64,000 nucleotides of DNA from Oscillospiraceae bacterium (GCA_022508965.1 JAFLUD010000002.1:1-64000), one strand, 5' to 3'; numbered from the stretch's first letter, positions 41,781-51,442 are shown. Translations and numbers: made by a program. The notes: generated from the sequence alone by a model not told the origin.

Positions 41781-42115
41781 ATATAAAGCCCATTCCCGAC
41801 GAGCTTTTGGGAGAGAATATCACGCTGATAACTCCCTCGGCAGGCGGAAGCTACCGAAAAAGGATCTACAACGTCCGCGTTGAAAAGCTCGCGGCGATAA
41901 CCGATTATTCCACACAAAAAGTGCGCGACAACACCGTTATCACGGTCTGGTACGATTATTCCAATTCCTATCCGAGCGCGGAGTTTCCCGTAGGAGCGCA
42001 AGTGGAATACGACGGCGAGATATTCGAGATAATCGAACAGAAAATTTACAGCGCAGGAGCTCCCCACCACTGCAAATTCAAGGCGCGCAAAATTTCGGAT
42101 ACGGAGGTGTATTGA
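41777..42115 (+). CDS. phage head-tail completion/neck-like protein
   Basis: 112 aa; overlaps previous stop; position in the cassette. Confidence 0.45.
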   Translation: MNIKPIPDELLGENITLITPSAGGSYRKRIYNVRVEKLAAITDYSTQKVRDNTVITVWYDYSNSYPSAEFPVGAQVEYDGEIFEIIEQKIYSAGAPHHCKFKARKISDTEVY

Positions 42116-42116
42116 T

Positions 42117-42257
42117 ATGGCTGACGAGAAAAGCAAGAACGAAAAGTCCATAGGTTCCCGGGCAGCGGAGGAGAGCTATAAGGCGGCTAAGCTCTTAAAG
42201 CAGGGAAGCCGCGAGCTAGACAGGCAGATGAACACCAAGAAACTCAAGAACCGCTGA
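42117..42257 (+). CDS. 46-aa charged protein
   Basis: Reads MADEKSKNEKSIGSRAAEESYKAAKLLKQGSRELDRQMNTKKLKNR*; tightly packed between two ORFs. Confidence 0.5.
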   Translation: MADEKSKNEKSIGSRAAEESYKAAKLLKQGSRELDRQMNTKKLKNR

Positions 42258-42270
42258 ACGGAGGGGGATT

Positions 42271-42615
42271 ATGAGAATTACAATTGACGATGCCGAATTC
42301 GGCAATGTAACGGAGCTGAACGTCAAGCGAGAGCTTCGTCGGACGGATATCCGCTATAACACGCAGGGGGATATGCTGATAGACCTTGTAAACAGAAAAT
42401 ATCTGCTGGAGGTCACCTTCGGGCTGCTCAGCGAGAGCGAGCTTTCGACGCTTCGGGAGCTTTCAAAGAAGATATTCGTTTCGGTGACGTTCGACTCCCC
42501 CGAGGGCGAGATCACAGAGGATTTTCACATCTCCGACGAGCCTGCGCCCGCGCTTACCCGGGTAAACGGCGTGCGTATGTACGGCGGAGTTAAGCTAACT
42601 ATGAAACAGAGGTGA
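42271..42615 (+). CDS. phage tail-associated protein, unknown
   Basis: 114 aa; MRITIDDAEFGNVTELNVKRELRRTDIRYNTQGDMLIDLVNRKYLLEVTFGLLSESEL. Confidence 0.5.
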   Translation: MRITIDDAEFGNVTELNVKRELRRTDIRYNTQGDMLIDLVNRKYLLEVTFGLLSESELSTLRELSKKIFVSVTFDSPEGEITEDFHISDEPAPALTRVNGVRMYGGVKLTMKQR

Positions 42616-42619
42616 TACT

Positions 42620-44119
42620 ATGGTTGAGGTTTCCGAAAAGTATATGGAATTGGCGCAGGAAAGCGGCAGGCACGTCTACTGCAAAATAATCGCGGGAAAC
42701 GAGACCTTTCTCGACGACAGGATCCTCGAATTCGATTTTGACGACGTGTGCCACCCCGATTGGTACACCATCGGGACTACCTGCTCGAACCGCTTCAGCT
42801 TTTCCGTTAAATACGCGGGTGAGCTGGAGGTAAACGACGTTGTAATGCCGTATGTCAGCTTCGATAACGAGGAGTGGTGTCCGCTGGGGATATTCTATGT
42901 GGCAAGGCGCTACGTCCGCGGAAATTACGCGTCCATTATCTGCTATGACAAGTTCTATTCTCTGGACGTGGAATATTTCCCGTCTGTTCAGCTTCCCACA
43001 ACGACCGACGTTATCCTGAAGGACGTATGCTCAATGGCGGGACTTACCTGCGAAAAATTCGGGCGCGCTTACAGCGTGGAAAAAATTCCCGAGGGCTGCA
43101 CTCTGAGAGATATGATCGGTTACATTGCCGCTATGAACAGAAGCGTTGCAAAGCTCGACCGCTCGGGCGCACTGGTAATGAAGGCGTACACGCAGATGAA
43201 CTTTTTCTTCCTGTATGAAAAGAACTGCATGGATTTCAGCAGGAATATGTCTTACTCGAGAATAACCGCCCTTAAGGTGGATACCGGCGACGAGATCCTC
43301 GAGGGAGGCTCGGGCGGAGAGCTGGCGACTTTGGAATTGTACAACCCTTTTATGACGCAAAAGCGTGTTGACGATATGATCATGGAATTTGCGCCGTTCA
43401 GATTTTACGGCGCGGATATTGTCATGCAGGGAATGCCGTTTTTGGAATCGGGAGACTACATATTCTTTTACGAGAATGACAGAATGTTCTACCCAATCGC
43501 CATCGGAGAAATCGAATATCACTACGACGGAGCGCTTACGGCGACGCTTCATTCCAAAAACAAAAGCTATACCGACGCCGCCGTTCATCAAAACGACCTT
43601 GACGCCGCGCTGGAGGAGATACGCGCTCAGCTCGGAAACATCTACCTCAAGCAAACAAACGAGCAGGCGCTGAACTTGAACGCAGAGCCGCTGACTGTCG
43701 CGGATTTTGAATTCAACACTAAAGTGAAAAACACCTTCGCGCAGATCGACGCGAACTTTACTATCGACGCTTCCTCCGGGCGCACGCTTAACATCGACCT
43801 TTATGTGAACGGCGAAAAGGTCTCGAGAACGGCGGTGCATATTTCCTCTGGTTCGAGGGAGATGCTGCATTTTTACTACCTCGCGGACAAGCTCCCAAAA
43901 GGGAAAAACCATATCGAGGTGAAATTCAGCCTTGCCTCGGGAACCGCATCGATAGCCAAGCAGCAGCTTATCGCTACGCTTGTTGGAAAGGGAATGGCGG
44001 GCGGGAACAGCGACATTAACGACAGAGCGAGCTTTTTTGAAAAGCTCGGCACCTACAACATAAAAGCAAGCGCGCAGATAGTCCTCGCGGGGATTTCCGA
44101 GCAGCTGCAATCAAATTGA
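42620..44119 (+). CDS. phage baseplate/tail-hub-like protein
   Basis: 499 aa; hub-like segments (VARRYVRGNYASIICYDKFYSLD, TTDVILKDVCSMAGLTCE, EGCTLRDMIGYIAAM); C-terminal domain of jelly-roll type. Confidence 0.55.
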   Translation: MVEVSEKYMELAQESGRHVYCKIIAGNETFLDDRILEFDFDDVCHPDWYTIGTTCSNRFSFSVKYAGELEVNDVVMPYVSFDNEEWCPLGIFYVARRYVRGNYASIICYDKFYSLDVEYFPSVQLPTTTDVILKDVCSMAGLTCEKFGRAYSVEKIPEGCTLRDMIGYIAAMNRSVAKLDRSGALVMKAYTQMNFFFLYEKNCMDFSRNMSYSRITALKVDTGDEILEGGSGGELATLELYNPFMTQKRVDDMIMEFAPFRFYGADIVMQGMPFLESGDYIFFYENDRMFYPIAIGEIEYHYDGALTATLHSKNKSYTDAAVHQNDLDAALEEIRAQLGNIYLKQTNEQALNLNAEPLTVADFEFNTKVKNTFAQIDANFTIDASSGRTLNIDLYVNGEKVSRTAVHISSGSREMLHFYYLADKLPKGKNHIEVKFSLASGTASIAKQQLIATLVGKGMAGGNSDINDRASFFEKLGTYNIKASAQIVLAGISEQLQSN

Positions 44120-44132
44120 AAGGAGTGATCCT

Positions 44133-45452
44133 ATGAAAGGGAAAGCAACGCTTATTCTTACGAACAAAGATACGGGCAGGATCGTAAAGCAGATAGAAGA
44201 ACACAACATGGTGACCCACGCGCTTGACAAGATCCTTCAGGTCCCGGATATAGTGAAGATCAATATGCCGACTACGGACTATTACGGAAAGCTCTTTCCG
44301 CTGTGGAGCAATCTTCTTTCGGGAATCGTTTTGTTTGGAAACAACCTGGAGGAAAACGCATACAAGTTTATGATCCCTCCGAATGTGACCCCTATCGGTT
44401 CGGCAGGAAAAGAATACACCGGCGCCAATCCCAAGCGCGGAACTCTCAACCTGAGCCAGAGCGGTCCTATTGAAAACGGATATAGGTTTGTGTGGGATTT
44501 TGCCCCCGAAAAAGCCGTCGGGACAATACGGAGTCTGGGGCTTACAAATTATCTGTACGGAAATCTGGGATTTTCGGAGGACACGGGAACGGATAAGGCC
44601 TTTACTGTCAACCCTCAGTTTATGAACGCCATGAACAACACGTCGATATATCCGTTTATAAATGTCCCCGGAACTTTTTACGGGAAGATCGAAAACAACA
44701 ACTATTATTCTTTTTGGCTTGCATCGGGAGGCATTACTCTGTACATAAATAAGGCTCCCGATCTGAGCGCTCTGAAGATACTTGACAGTGCCGCAGAGAT
44801 GATGGAGCCGGTGACGGTCTCGCAGATACCCGTTACCCTTCCGTTTACCGTAACGAATGTTGCACATCATTTCTACGACCCGAACACCGACATACTTTAT
44901 TTCTTTTGCAACGAGATGGATTCCTCTCGTAAATACAACATTTTTCATTATGCGGGCGTCAATGTCAATACCGGAGCGGTCATAAGGCAAGGCTCGGCGT
45001 CTATCACATTTGAGCAGGCATACAATTACTTGGGATTCGCGTTCTTCAATAACAGATTTTATGTAAGTCTGAACAGCATCCCTGCCAGCAGAATGCTGGT
45101 ATTCGACCCGTCGGGGCAGCTTATAGAAACCAAGGAGCTTCCCGCAAACCACGCTCTTGACTTCTTTGTGGCAGACGGTTATCTTATGGCAAGCGAATCC
45201 TATTCCGGTATCCTGCACAAAAAGTATGTGGATTATAATAATATCCCAATGCTTTATTCGGATATCAACCGCAATACTACCTGCGGAAATATTTCCCTGC
45301 CCTATGCGGTAAAATACAACGTCAACAGCTCAAAGAGCAACCTTGGGCTGGTTTTGAGAACGGATTATCTGGCAACGATAAACAACCTTTCAGAACCGCT
45401 GGAAAAAACCGACCGCCACGCGCTTCAGATACGCTATGAGATCACCAACTGA
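44133..45452 (+). CDS. phage-type receptor-binding/fibre-like protein
   Basis: 439 aa; MKGKATLILTNKDTGRIVKQIEEHNMVTHALDKIL...; last gene of the cassette. Confidence 0.5.
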   Translation: MKGKATLILTNKDTGRIVKQIEEHNMVTHALDKILQVPDIVKINMPTTDYYGKLFPLWSNLLSGIVLFGNNLEENAYKFMIPPNVTPIGSAGKEYTGANPKRGTLNLSQSGPIENGYRFVWDFAPEKAVGTIRSLGLTNYLYGNLGFSEDTGTDKAFTVNPQFMNAMNNTSIYPFINVPGTFYGKIENNNYYSFWLASGGITLYINKAPDLSALKILDSAAEMMEPVTVSQIPVTLPFTVTNVAHHFYDPNTDILYFFCNEMDSSRKYNIFHYAGVNVNTGAVIRQGSASITFEQAYNYLGFAFFNNRFYVSLNSIPASRMLVFDPSGQLIETKELPANHALDFFVADGYLMASESYSGILHKKYVDYNNIPMLYSDINRNTTCGNISLPYAVKYNVNSSKSNLGLVLRTDYLATINNLSEPLEKTDRHALQIRYEITN

Positions 45453-45459
45453 ACAGCAA

Positions 45460-45486
45460 AAATCCCGAGAAAAACTCTCGGGATTT
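45460..45486. terminator. bidirectional terminator ending the phage cassette
   Basis: aaatcccgaga-aaaac-tctcgggattt, perfect 11-bp stem. Confidence 0.8.
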
Positions 45487-45491
45487 ATTCT

Positions 45492-45611
45492 TTACGGTTC
45501 GTAATATTTACATTTCGATGAGGTCGCCGCTTCGGCGTGCGTCAGGTCGTCGAGCATACAATATCCGTCCTTCTGGTGGCGGCAGTTTTCTCCGCATACT
45601 ATTATATTCAT
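45492..45611 (-). CDS. 39-aa cysteine-rich small protein
   Basis: MNIIVCGENCRHQKDGYCMLDDLTHAEAATSSKCKYYEP; four-Cys pattern C..C..C..C; start at 45611. Confidence 0.65.
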   Translation of the reverse strand: MNIIVCGENCRHQKDGYCMLDDLTHAEAATSSKCKYYEP

Positions 45612-45671
45612 ACAACACCTCCGCCGTAATATTTTTATCCGCCGAAATCTTTTTATTCGGGAAAAATTCCG

Positions 45672-45700
45672 TTGACAAATCCTGCCGTTGGTTGTATAAT
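45672..45700 (+). promoter_or_regulatory. consensus sigma-A promoter
   Basis: TTGACA - 17 nt - TATAAT, upstream of 45739. Confidence 0.88.
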
Positions 45701-45738
45701 AATTATAAGCTATTTTAACATTTTTTAGGAGTGTTTTC

Positions 45739-47073
45739 ATGAATGTCTTTGTACGCATTTTAAACTGGATACTCATAGTTTTCGGGATCGGGATTCCCAT
45801 AATTCTCAAAAATGCACCGCTTCCCGTAACGCTGGTCGTTGCAACAGTGCTGGCGCTGTATTTTGTTGTTTTCAACATATTCCCCACCTTTAAAAAATAC
45901 CCCTCGATAAGGCTGAAGATCATGGGCGACGGCGCGGAGCTGATACTGGCGTTTTGGGTGACCTGCGCCGCGGCGGCTCCGTTTGTCGGGATCATCATCT
46001 ATGAGCTTATCCGCGGAAGCACCGATTACACTCCGTATATAGTCTACGGAATCATTCTGCTGATATGCGAGGCAACCATTTTCTGGAACGGCATTATCCG
46101 CGTGTATCTGACCTCCGTTCAATTGGGAATTCAATACCGCGTATTGGGAATACTGCTAGGAATGGTGCCTATCGCAAACCTTATCATGCTGATGATCATT
46201 TACGTTATAGTAAAGCAGGAAACGGATTTTGAAACGCAGAAAATTCGGCTCAACGAAAAACGCAAAGATGATAAGATCTGCGCTACAAAATATCCCGTTT
46301 TGCTGGTGCACGGGGTGTTTTTCCGCGATAGTCGACTTTTGAACTATTGGGGGAGAATTCCCGCTGAGCTTCAGAAAAACGGCGCCGAGATCTATTACGG
46401 AGAACAGCAGAGCGCGCTTTCGGTCGAGGAAAGCTCGGCGGAGCTTGCCAAAAAGATCGAGGAGATAGTCAACAAGACAGGCTGCGGAAAGGTGAATATT
46501 ATAGCGCACTCAAAGGGCGGATTGGATTCGCGCTATGCTATATCGCAGCTAGGCTGCGACAAATACGTCGCGTCGCTTACTACGATAAACACTCCTCACC
46601 GCGGATGTATTTTCGCGGAATATCTTCTGAATGCCGCTCCAGAGAATGTCAAGAAAGTTATTGAGAATACTTATAACAAGGCGTTCTATGCTCTAGGAGA
46701 CAATTCCCCGAACTTTATGGCGGCGGTGAAGTGCCTTACAAACAGCTATTGCGAGGAGTTCAACAAGAACGTTCCGGACGCGGACGGGGTGCTGTATCAA
46801 TCGGTGGGAAGCAAGGCTAACAATTTCCGAAGCGGGCGTTTTCCGCTGAACGTCTCCTATCCCGTTGTCAAAAAATACGACGGCGACAACGACGGTCTGG
46901 TGGCTGTTACCTCCTCGGAATGGGGTGAGAAATTCACGCCGCTCTATCCGTCGGGCAGTCGCGGAATTACCCACGCGGATATGATCGACCTCAACCGCGA
47001 GAATATCAAAGGATTTGACGTTAGAGAATTCTATGTACAGATAGTGGCGGATCTGAAAAACCGCGGTCTGTAA
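45739..47073 (+). CDS. membrane-associated lipase/esterase
   Basis: 444 aa; N-terminal TM helices; VLLVHGVFFRDSRLLNYWGRIPAEL; IIAHSKGGLDSRYAI nucleophile motif. Confidence 0.85.
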   Translation: MNVFVRILNWILIVFGIGIPIILKNAPLPVTLVVATVLALYFVVFNIFPTFKKYPSIRLKIMGDGAELILAFWVTCAAAAPFVGIIIYELIRGSTDYTPYIVYGIILLICEATIFWNGIIRVYLTSVQLGIQYRVLGILLGMVPIANLIMLMIIYVIVKQETDFETQKIRLNEKRKDDKICATKYPVLLVHGVFFRDSRLLNYWGRIPAELQKNGAEIYYGEQQSALSVEESSAELAKKIEEIVNKTGCGKVNIIAHSKGGLDSRYAISQLGCDKYVASLTTINTPHRGCIFAEYLLNAAPENVKKVIENTYNKAFYALGDNSPNFMAAVKCLTNSYCEEFNKNVPDADGVLYQSVGSKANNFRSGRFPLNVSYPVVKKYDGDNDGLVAVTSSEWGEKFTPLYPSGSRGITHADMIDLNRENIKGFDVREFYVQIVADLKNRGL

Positions 47074-47087
47074 AAAACGGAGGTTTT

Positions 47088-48074
47088 ATGGCGGATATTA
47101 CGGTTTCAATGAACAGTACCGAACAGCTCCGCGCTGTTTTCGGGGATTTTGACAGAAATATAAATCTTATTCAAAAAGCGTTTGCTGTGACGATATTCTC
47201 ACGCGGAAGCGATGTGAAGATCACGGGAGACGACGAACCTTCCGTTGCCAAAGCGGAAAAGGCCGTCAAGACTCTCTGTGAGAGCTTTGACCGCGGCGAG
47301 AACATCGAGGAGCAGAACGTCCGCTATGCTATCGCTATGGTAAACGACGGCTCGGAGGGCGAGATCGCCTCAATGTCGGGCGACTGCGTTTGCGTGAGCT
47401 ATTCGGGCAAGCCCATCAAGCCGAAAACCGTCGGGCAGAAAAAATACTGCGATATGATCCGCAAAAACACCATCACCTTCGGCGTGGGTCCCGCGGGCAC
47501 AGGCAAGACCTACCTCGCGGTAGCTCTTGCGGTGACGGCGTTCAAGCAAAAACAGGTGCAGCGTATTATTCTCACGCGCCCCGCAGTCGAGGCAGGCGAG
47601 AAGCTGGGATTTCTTCCGGGCGATCTTCAGAACAAGGTCGACCCGTACTTGCGTCCGCTTTACGACGCGCTTTTTGAGATGTTCGGGCAGGAGGCGTTCG
47701 CGCGGCTGTCGGAGCACGGGGCTATCGAAGTTGCGCCGCTGGCGTATATGCGCGGAAGAACTCTTGACGACAGCTTCATCATTCTCGACGAGGCGCAGAA
47801 CACCACCCGCGAACAGATGAAGATGTTCTTAACGCGTCTGGGGTTCAATTCCAAAATGGTAATAACGGGCGATATCACTCAGATCGACCTTCCCGAGGCT
47901 AAAAAGTCGGGGCTTATCGAGGCGCTTAAGGTTCTCAAAAACGTTGAGGACATCGCGCAGAACCGCTTCACCGAAAAGGACGTGGTTCGGCATAAGCTGG
48001 TTCAGGATATCGTCAAGGCATACGACGATTATCACGGAAGCGCCAAAACGGAGCGCGGAGCTTGGAGGAATTAA
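47088..48074 (+). CDS. phoH: PhoH family ATPase
   Basis: 328 aa; FGVGPAGTGKTYLAVALAV, LAYMRGRTLDDSFIILDEAQNTT. Confidence 0.95.
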   Translation: MADITVSMNSTEQLRAVFGDFDRNINLIQKAFAVTIFSRGSDVKITGDDEPSVAKAEKAVKTLCESFDRGENIEEQNVRYAIAMVNDGSEGEIASMSGDCVCVSYSGKPIKPKTVGQKKYCDMIRKNTITFGVGPAGTGKTYLAVALAVTAFKQKQVQRIILTRPAVEAGEKLGFLPGDLQNKVDPYLRPLYDALFEMFGQEAFARLSEHGAIEVAPLAYMRGRTLDDSFIILDEAQNTTREQMKMFLTRLGFNSKMVITGDITQIDLPEAKKSGLIEALKVLKNVEDIAQNRFTEKDVVRHKLVQDIVKAYDDYHGSAKTERGAWRN

Positions 48075-48538
48075 TGAAGATATATATTGATATGACCGAC
48101 GAGCAAAAGCTCCCGCTGCCGGAGGATATTGAAAAGCTCATCGAGGACTGCGCGCGGGAGGCTCTCAACGAAGAAGAGATCGCGGAGGACGCGGAGCTTT
48201 CGGTGACGTTTACCGACAACGAGAATATCCGAAAGCTGAATAACGAGTTCCGCAAAATCGACCGCGAGACGGACGTGCTGTCGTTTCCGCTGGGCGACGA
48301 GAGCTTTGAGGTGGATCCCGACAACGACGCTGTTCTGCTTGGGGATATCGTTATCTCGCTTGAAAAGGCGCGTTCTCAAGCCGAGGAATACGGTCACAGC
48401 TTTCGGCGGGAGGTGGCGTTCTTGCTGACGCACTCGCTGTTCCACCTACTGGGGTACGATCACGAGACTCCCGACGAGGAAAAGGAAATGTTTGAAAAAC
48501 AGGAAAGGGTCCTGGAAAGGCTTGGAATAACAAGGTAG
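48074..48538 (+). CDS. ybeY: endoribonuclease YbeY
   Basis: REVAFLLTHSLFHLLGYDHETPDE (H3xH5xH-like); start at 48074 overlapping phoH stop. Confidence 0.94.
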   Translation: MKIYIDMTDEQKLPLPEDIEKLIEDCAREALNEEEIAEDAELSVTFTDNENIRKLNNEFRKIDRETDVLSFPLGDESFEVDPDNDAVLLGDIVISLEKARSQAEEYGHSFRREVAFLLTHSLFHLLGYDHETPDEEKEMFEKQERVLERLGITR

Positions 48539-48542
48539 ATTT

Positions 48543-49046
48543 ATGAATTTTTTTAAGAGCTTTTATTACGCGGGACGCGGGATAGCTTCGGCATTGGGGC
48601 AGCGCAATTTCCGCTTTCATATCTGCGCGGCGGCGTTTGTGATATTCTTCGCGGCGAAATTCTACTCGTTCTCCGCGGAACGCTGGGCGATACTGCTGCT
48701 CACCTGCTCGGGCGTTATGGCATTTGAGATCATGAACACCGCTATCGAAAAGCTCTCGGACAAGGTCACCGAGGAGAACAGCCACAGAATTCGTCTCGCA
48801 AAGGACTGCGCGGCGGGCGCGGTTCTGATCTCGGTTATCTTCGCCGTGGGAATAGGCGTCGCGCTTTTCTGGGACGTTGATCGCTTTCGCCTTATCGGAA
48901 TGTATTTCTCCGAGCCGGCAAGATTGGCGGCGCTGCTGCTTGCGGTCGTCATAGCATGGGCGGCGGTGTTTTTGCCGGAGGCTGCCCCAGGTTCCAAAAA
49001 GAAACACGACACAAAAAACGGCAAGCAGAAGCAAAAGGACAATTAA
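48543..49046 (+). CDS. dgkA: diacylglycerol/undecaprenol kinase
   Basis: 167 aa; GIASALGQRNFRFHI..; FEIMNTAIEKLSDKVTEE..RIRLAKDCAAGAVL. Confidence 0.92.
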   Translation: MNFFKSFYYAGRGIASALGQRNFRFHICAAAFVIFFAAKFYSFSAERWAILLLTCSGVMAFEIMNTAIEKLSDKVTEENSHRIRLAKDCAAGAVLISVIFAVGIGVALFWDVDRFRLIGMYFSEPARLAALLLAVVIAWAAVFLPEAAPGSKKKHDTKNGKQKQKDN

Positions 49047-49137
49047 TTTATGAAAGCCAAAGCGGTAGATCGCGGCGGCGTTGTTCGCGGATCTCGCGCT
49101 GATGACCATCCGGTACATTCACATTTAACACGCCCCC

Positions 49138-49162
49138 GCGCCCGCCTCGGGCGCGTTTGTTA
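49138..49162 (+). terminator. terminator-like hairpin
   Basis: gcgcccg-cct-cgggcgc, then gtttgtt. Confidence 0.6.
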
Positions 49163-49342
49163 TGCGTTTATTATAATGAAAAAATTTTTTCAAAAATTTT
49201 GCAACATTTTTGGAAGACGCGCGGTATTATAAGTGAAAGGCGACTTTCCAAAATACATTCTGCAAAGATTTGAGCACACATTCTCGAGAAACATTTCCCG
49301 AAAATACAGTTCATTTCAAAACACGAAAGCGAGGAATTCATT

Positions 49343-50665
49343 ATGAAAAAGTATATTAGTTTATTTGCGGCGGCAGCGGTGGTGCTGTCTCTGGCGGGCT
49401 GTGCAAGCAACAACTCCTCCCGCGACCCGAGCGGCGCTTTGAACGGCGGCGGCAGCTACGGAGCTACGGATATCGGCGGCGCTCCGTCTAAATCGGGGCA
49501 CGGTCTTTCCGGCATATTCGGCAGCAAAGAAGGAGCAGCCGATATGGACGTGTTGGGCGAGACGTTTGGCGCTCTCGGCGACGGGGCGGCTCCCACTATG
49601 TCGGCTGCTCCGGGGGATCATATTTCCACCGAGGAATATATCGGCGAGCCTTCCAACTCCGTAAGCCCTCAGTCGGGTCTGCTCACGGGCGGCGAATGGA
49701 ACGACAACGCCCACTGGACCGACTGGCAGAAGCTGTATGAATCCCGTGAGGAATGGGCGAGCTTTAAGAACGCTTGGAAAAACGGCGCGGATTGCCGCAT
49801 AGCCGTTAAAGTGACCGCCGACGGCAAGCCGCTCGAGGGCGCGAAGGTTACCTGCGAGGGCTGCATTAACTCCGCGGTTACCGACAACAAGGGCATGGCG
49901 TATCTTTTCTACACCGAGATCGACGGGCAGACGAATCCTATTACCGTTTCCTGCGGCAATGTCACAAAGCAGCTTGACGGCGTTTTCGGAAGCGCACAGG
50001 TCGAGGCTGACCTCAGCGGCGCAGTTTCCCCGATCAACAAAAAACTCGATCTTATGATCATGTGCGACACCACCGGCTCCATGGGCGATGAGCTGGAGTA
50101 TCTCAAGGTGGAGCTTGAGGATATCGTAAACAAGATCCAGGCTCAGAACAGCAACATTCCCACGCGCGTTTCGGTGAACTTCTACCGCGACGAGGGCGAC
50201 GAATATGTGGTTCGTCAGTTCCCGTTCTCCGACAACATCAACAACGTTGTAAAGGCTATCCGCGAGCAGAAGGCTATGGGCGGCGGGGATTTCCCCGAGG
50301 CTGTTCACACCGCTCTCGACAGCGCGGTAAACAACCACGACTGGGACGAGGATTCCGTGAAGATAATGTTCCTGGTGCTTGACGCTCCTCCTCACGAGGA
50401 CGCGCAGATCGTTGACAGCGTAAACAAGTATATTTCTCAGGCTGCCGAAAAGGGCATCAGAGTTATTCCCGTGGCTTCCAGCGGAATCGACAAATCTACC
50501 GAGTATCTGCTGCGCACCTTTGCGTTCACCACCGGCGGCACCTACACCTTCCTCACCGACCACTCGGGCATTGGCGGCGAGCACATCGAGGCTACCGTTG
50601 GCGCGTATAACGTCGAAAAGCTCAACGATATGATGGTAAGGATCGTTAAGAGCTATCTTGAATGA
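49343..50665 (+). CDS. vWA-domain lipoprotein
   Basis: 440 aa; lipobox LSLAGCASN; MIDAS-like MIMCDTTGSMGDELEYL. Confidence 0.88.
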   Translation: MKKYISLFAAAAVVLSLAGCASNNSSRDPSGALNGGGSYGATDIGGAPSKSGHGLSGIFGSKEGAADMDVLGETFGALGDGAAPTMSAAPGDHISTEEYIGEPSNSVSPQSGLLTGGEWNDNAHWTDWQKLYESREEWASFKNAWKNGADCRIAVKVTADGKPLEGAKVTCEGCINSAVTDNKGMAYLFYTEIDGQTNPITVSCGNVTKQLDGVFGSAQVEADLSGAVSPINKKLDLMIMCDTTGSMGDELEYLKVELEDIVNKIQAQNSNIPTRVSVNFYRDEGDEYVVRQFPFSDNINNVVKAIREQKAMGGGDFPEAVHTALDSAVNNHDWDEDSVKIMFLVLDAPPHEDAQIVDSVNKYISQAAEKGIRVIPVASSGIDKSTEYLLRTFAFTTGGTYTFLTDHSGIGGEHIEATVGAYNVEKLNDMMVRIVKSYLE

Positions 50666-50682
50666 TATTGGGGGGATTCTCC

Positions 50683-51408
50683 GTGAAAAAAGCGATAATC
50701 GTTCTTACGGTGATTTTGTGCATATTGACGTTTTCCGCCTGCGAAAGCGCTCCGAAAATGAACGGAGGACCCGAGGTGAACGGCAGTGTGAGAATTGCCC
50801 GAAACGCCAAGAGATACGGCTGCGAGGTGGAATTCAACGAATACTTCCGACCCGCGCCGGAAGCGCACAAGATCAAAGCCTGGCTGGGCGGGCTGGAGCT
50901 TCAAAAAACTGAATATCCCAGAGAATTTGACGATATTTCGTATGATCTGGAATTCAAACAGATGAGCGTTCTGGACGATATCACGGAGGTTTCGGTCTAC
51001 ACCTGCGACGGTGAGCAATTTGTCTGGTTCAACAAGGAGCTGTATTCCGTGAAGAATCCCCGCGCGCTGCCGCCCGAGCTGACACTTGAGAGCATCCGAA
51101 TTCCCGAGGACTTTAAAACCGTCGAAATTTACCGCGACGTCAACGACAAGACAGAACGGTTCTCCTTATCCTCCGTTGAAGAGGTCGAGAACTTAAAGGC
51201 TTGGATCGGGAACCTTTTGCTCAAGTCCGCCGGACCCGAAACCTGCGGCACGGGCGTTTATGTCAGCGAGTATTACAGCTTTGAATTCGCGGATTCTCCC
51301 GACAATAAGTGGACGGTTGCGTACAGAGTCTCCAATAACGGCTATACTCTCATATTCAACAACAGAAGCTGGTATTCTGTGCAAAATCCCTCTACACCTC
51401 CTATTTGA
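50683..51408 (+). CDS. lipoprotein of unknown function
   Basis: GTG start at 50683 after GGGGG; VKKAIIVLTVILCILTFSACESAP lipobox; 4-bp overlap of the longer ORF with vWA gene. Confidence 0.7.
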   Translation: MKKAIIVLTVILCILTFSACESAPKMNGGPEVNGSVRIARNAKRYGCEVEFNEYFRPAPEAHKIKAWLGGLELQKTEYPREFDDISYDLEFKQMSVLDDITEVSVYTCDGEQFVWFNKELYSVKNPRALPPELTLESIRIPEDFKTVEIYRDVNDKTERFSLSSVEEVENLKAWIGNLLLKSAGPETCGTGVYVSEYYSFEFADSPDNKWTVAYRVSNNGYTLIFNNRSWYSVQNPSTPPI

Positions 51409-51442
51409 CGCTATCTTCCTACATTTATATACACTCACCTTT

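Noticed and set aside
43031-45218. Long minus-strand ORFs (359 and 400 aa) in the phage cassette
   Set aside because: Antisense to better supported plus-strand phage genes; no recognisable domains.
38073-45452. Complete inducible prophage
   Set aside because: No integrase, repressor, terminase, tape measure or lysis genes were recognised.
49050-49232. 60-aa ORF after dgkA
   Set aside because: Spans a terminator-like hairpin and has no family resemblance; probably non-coding.
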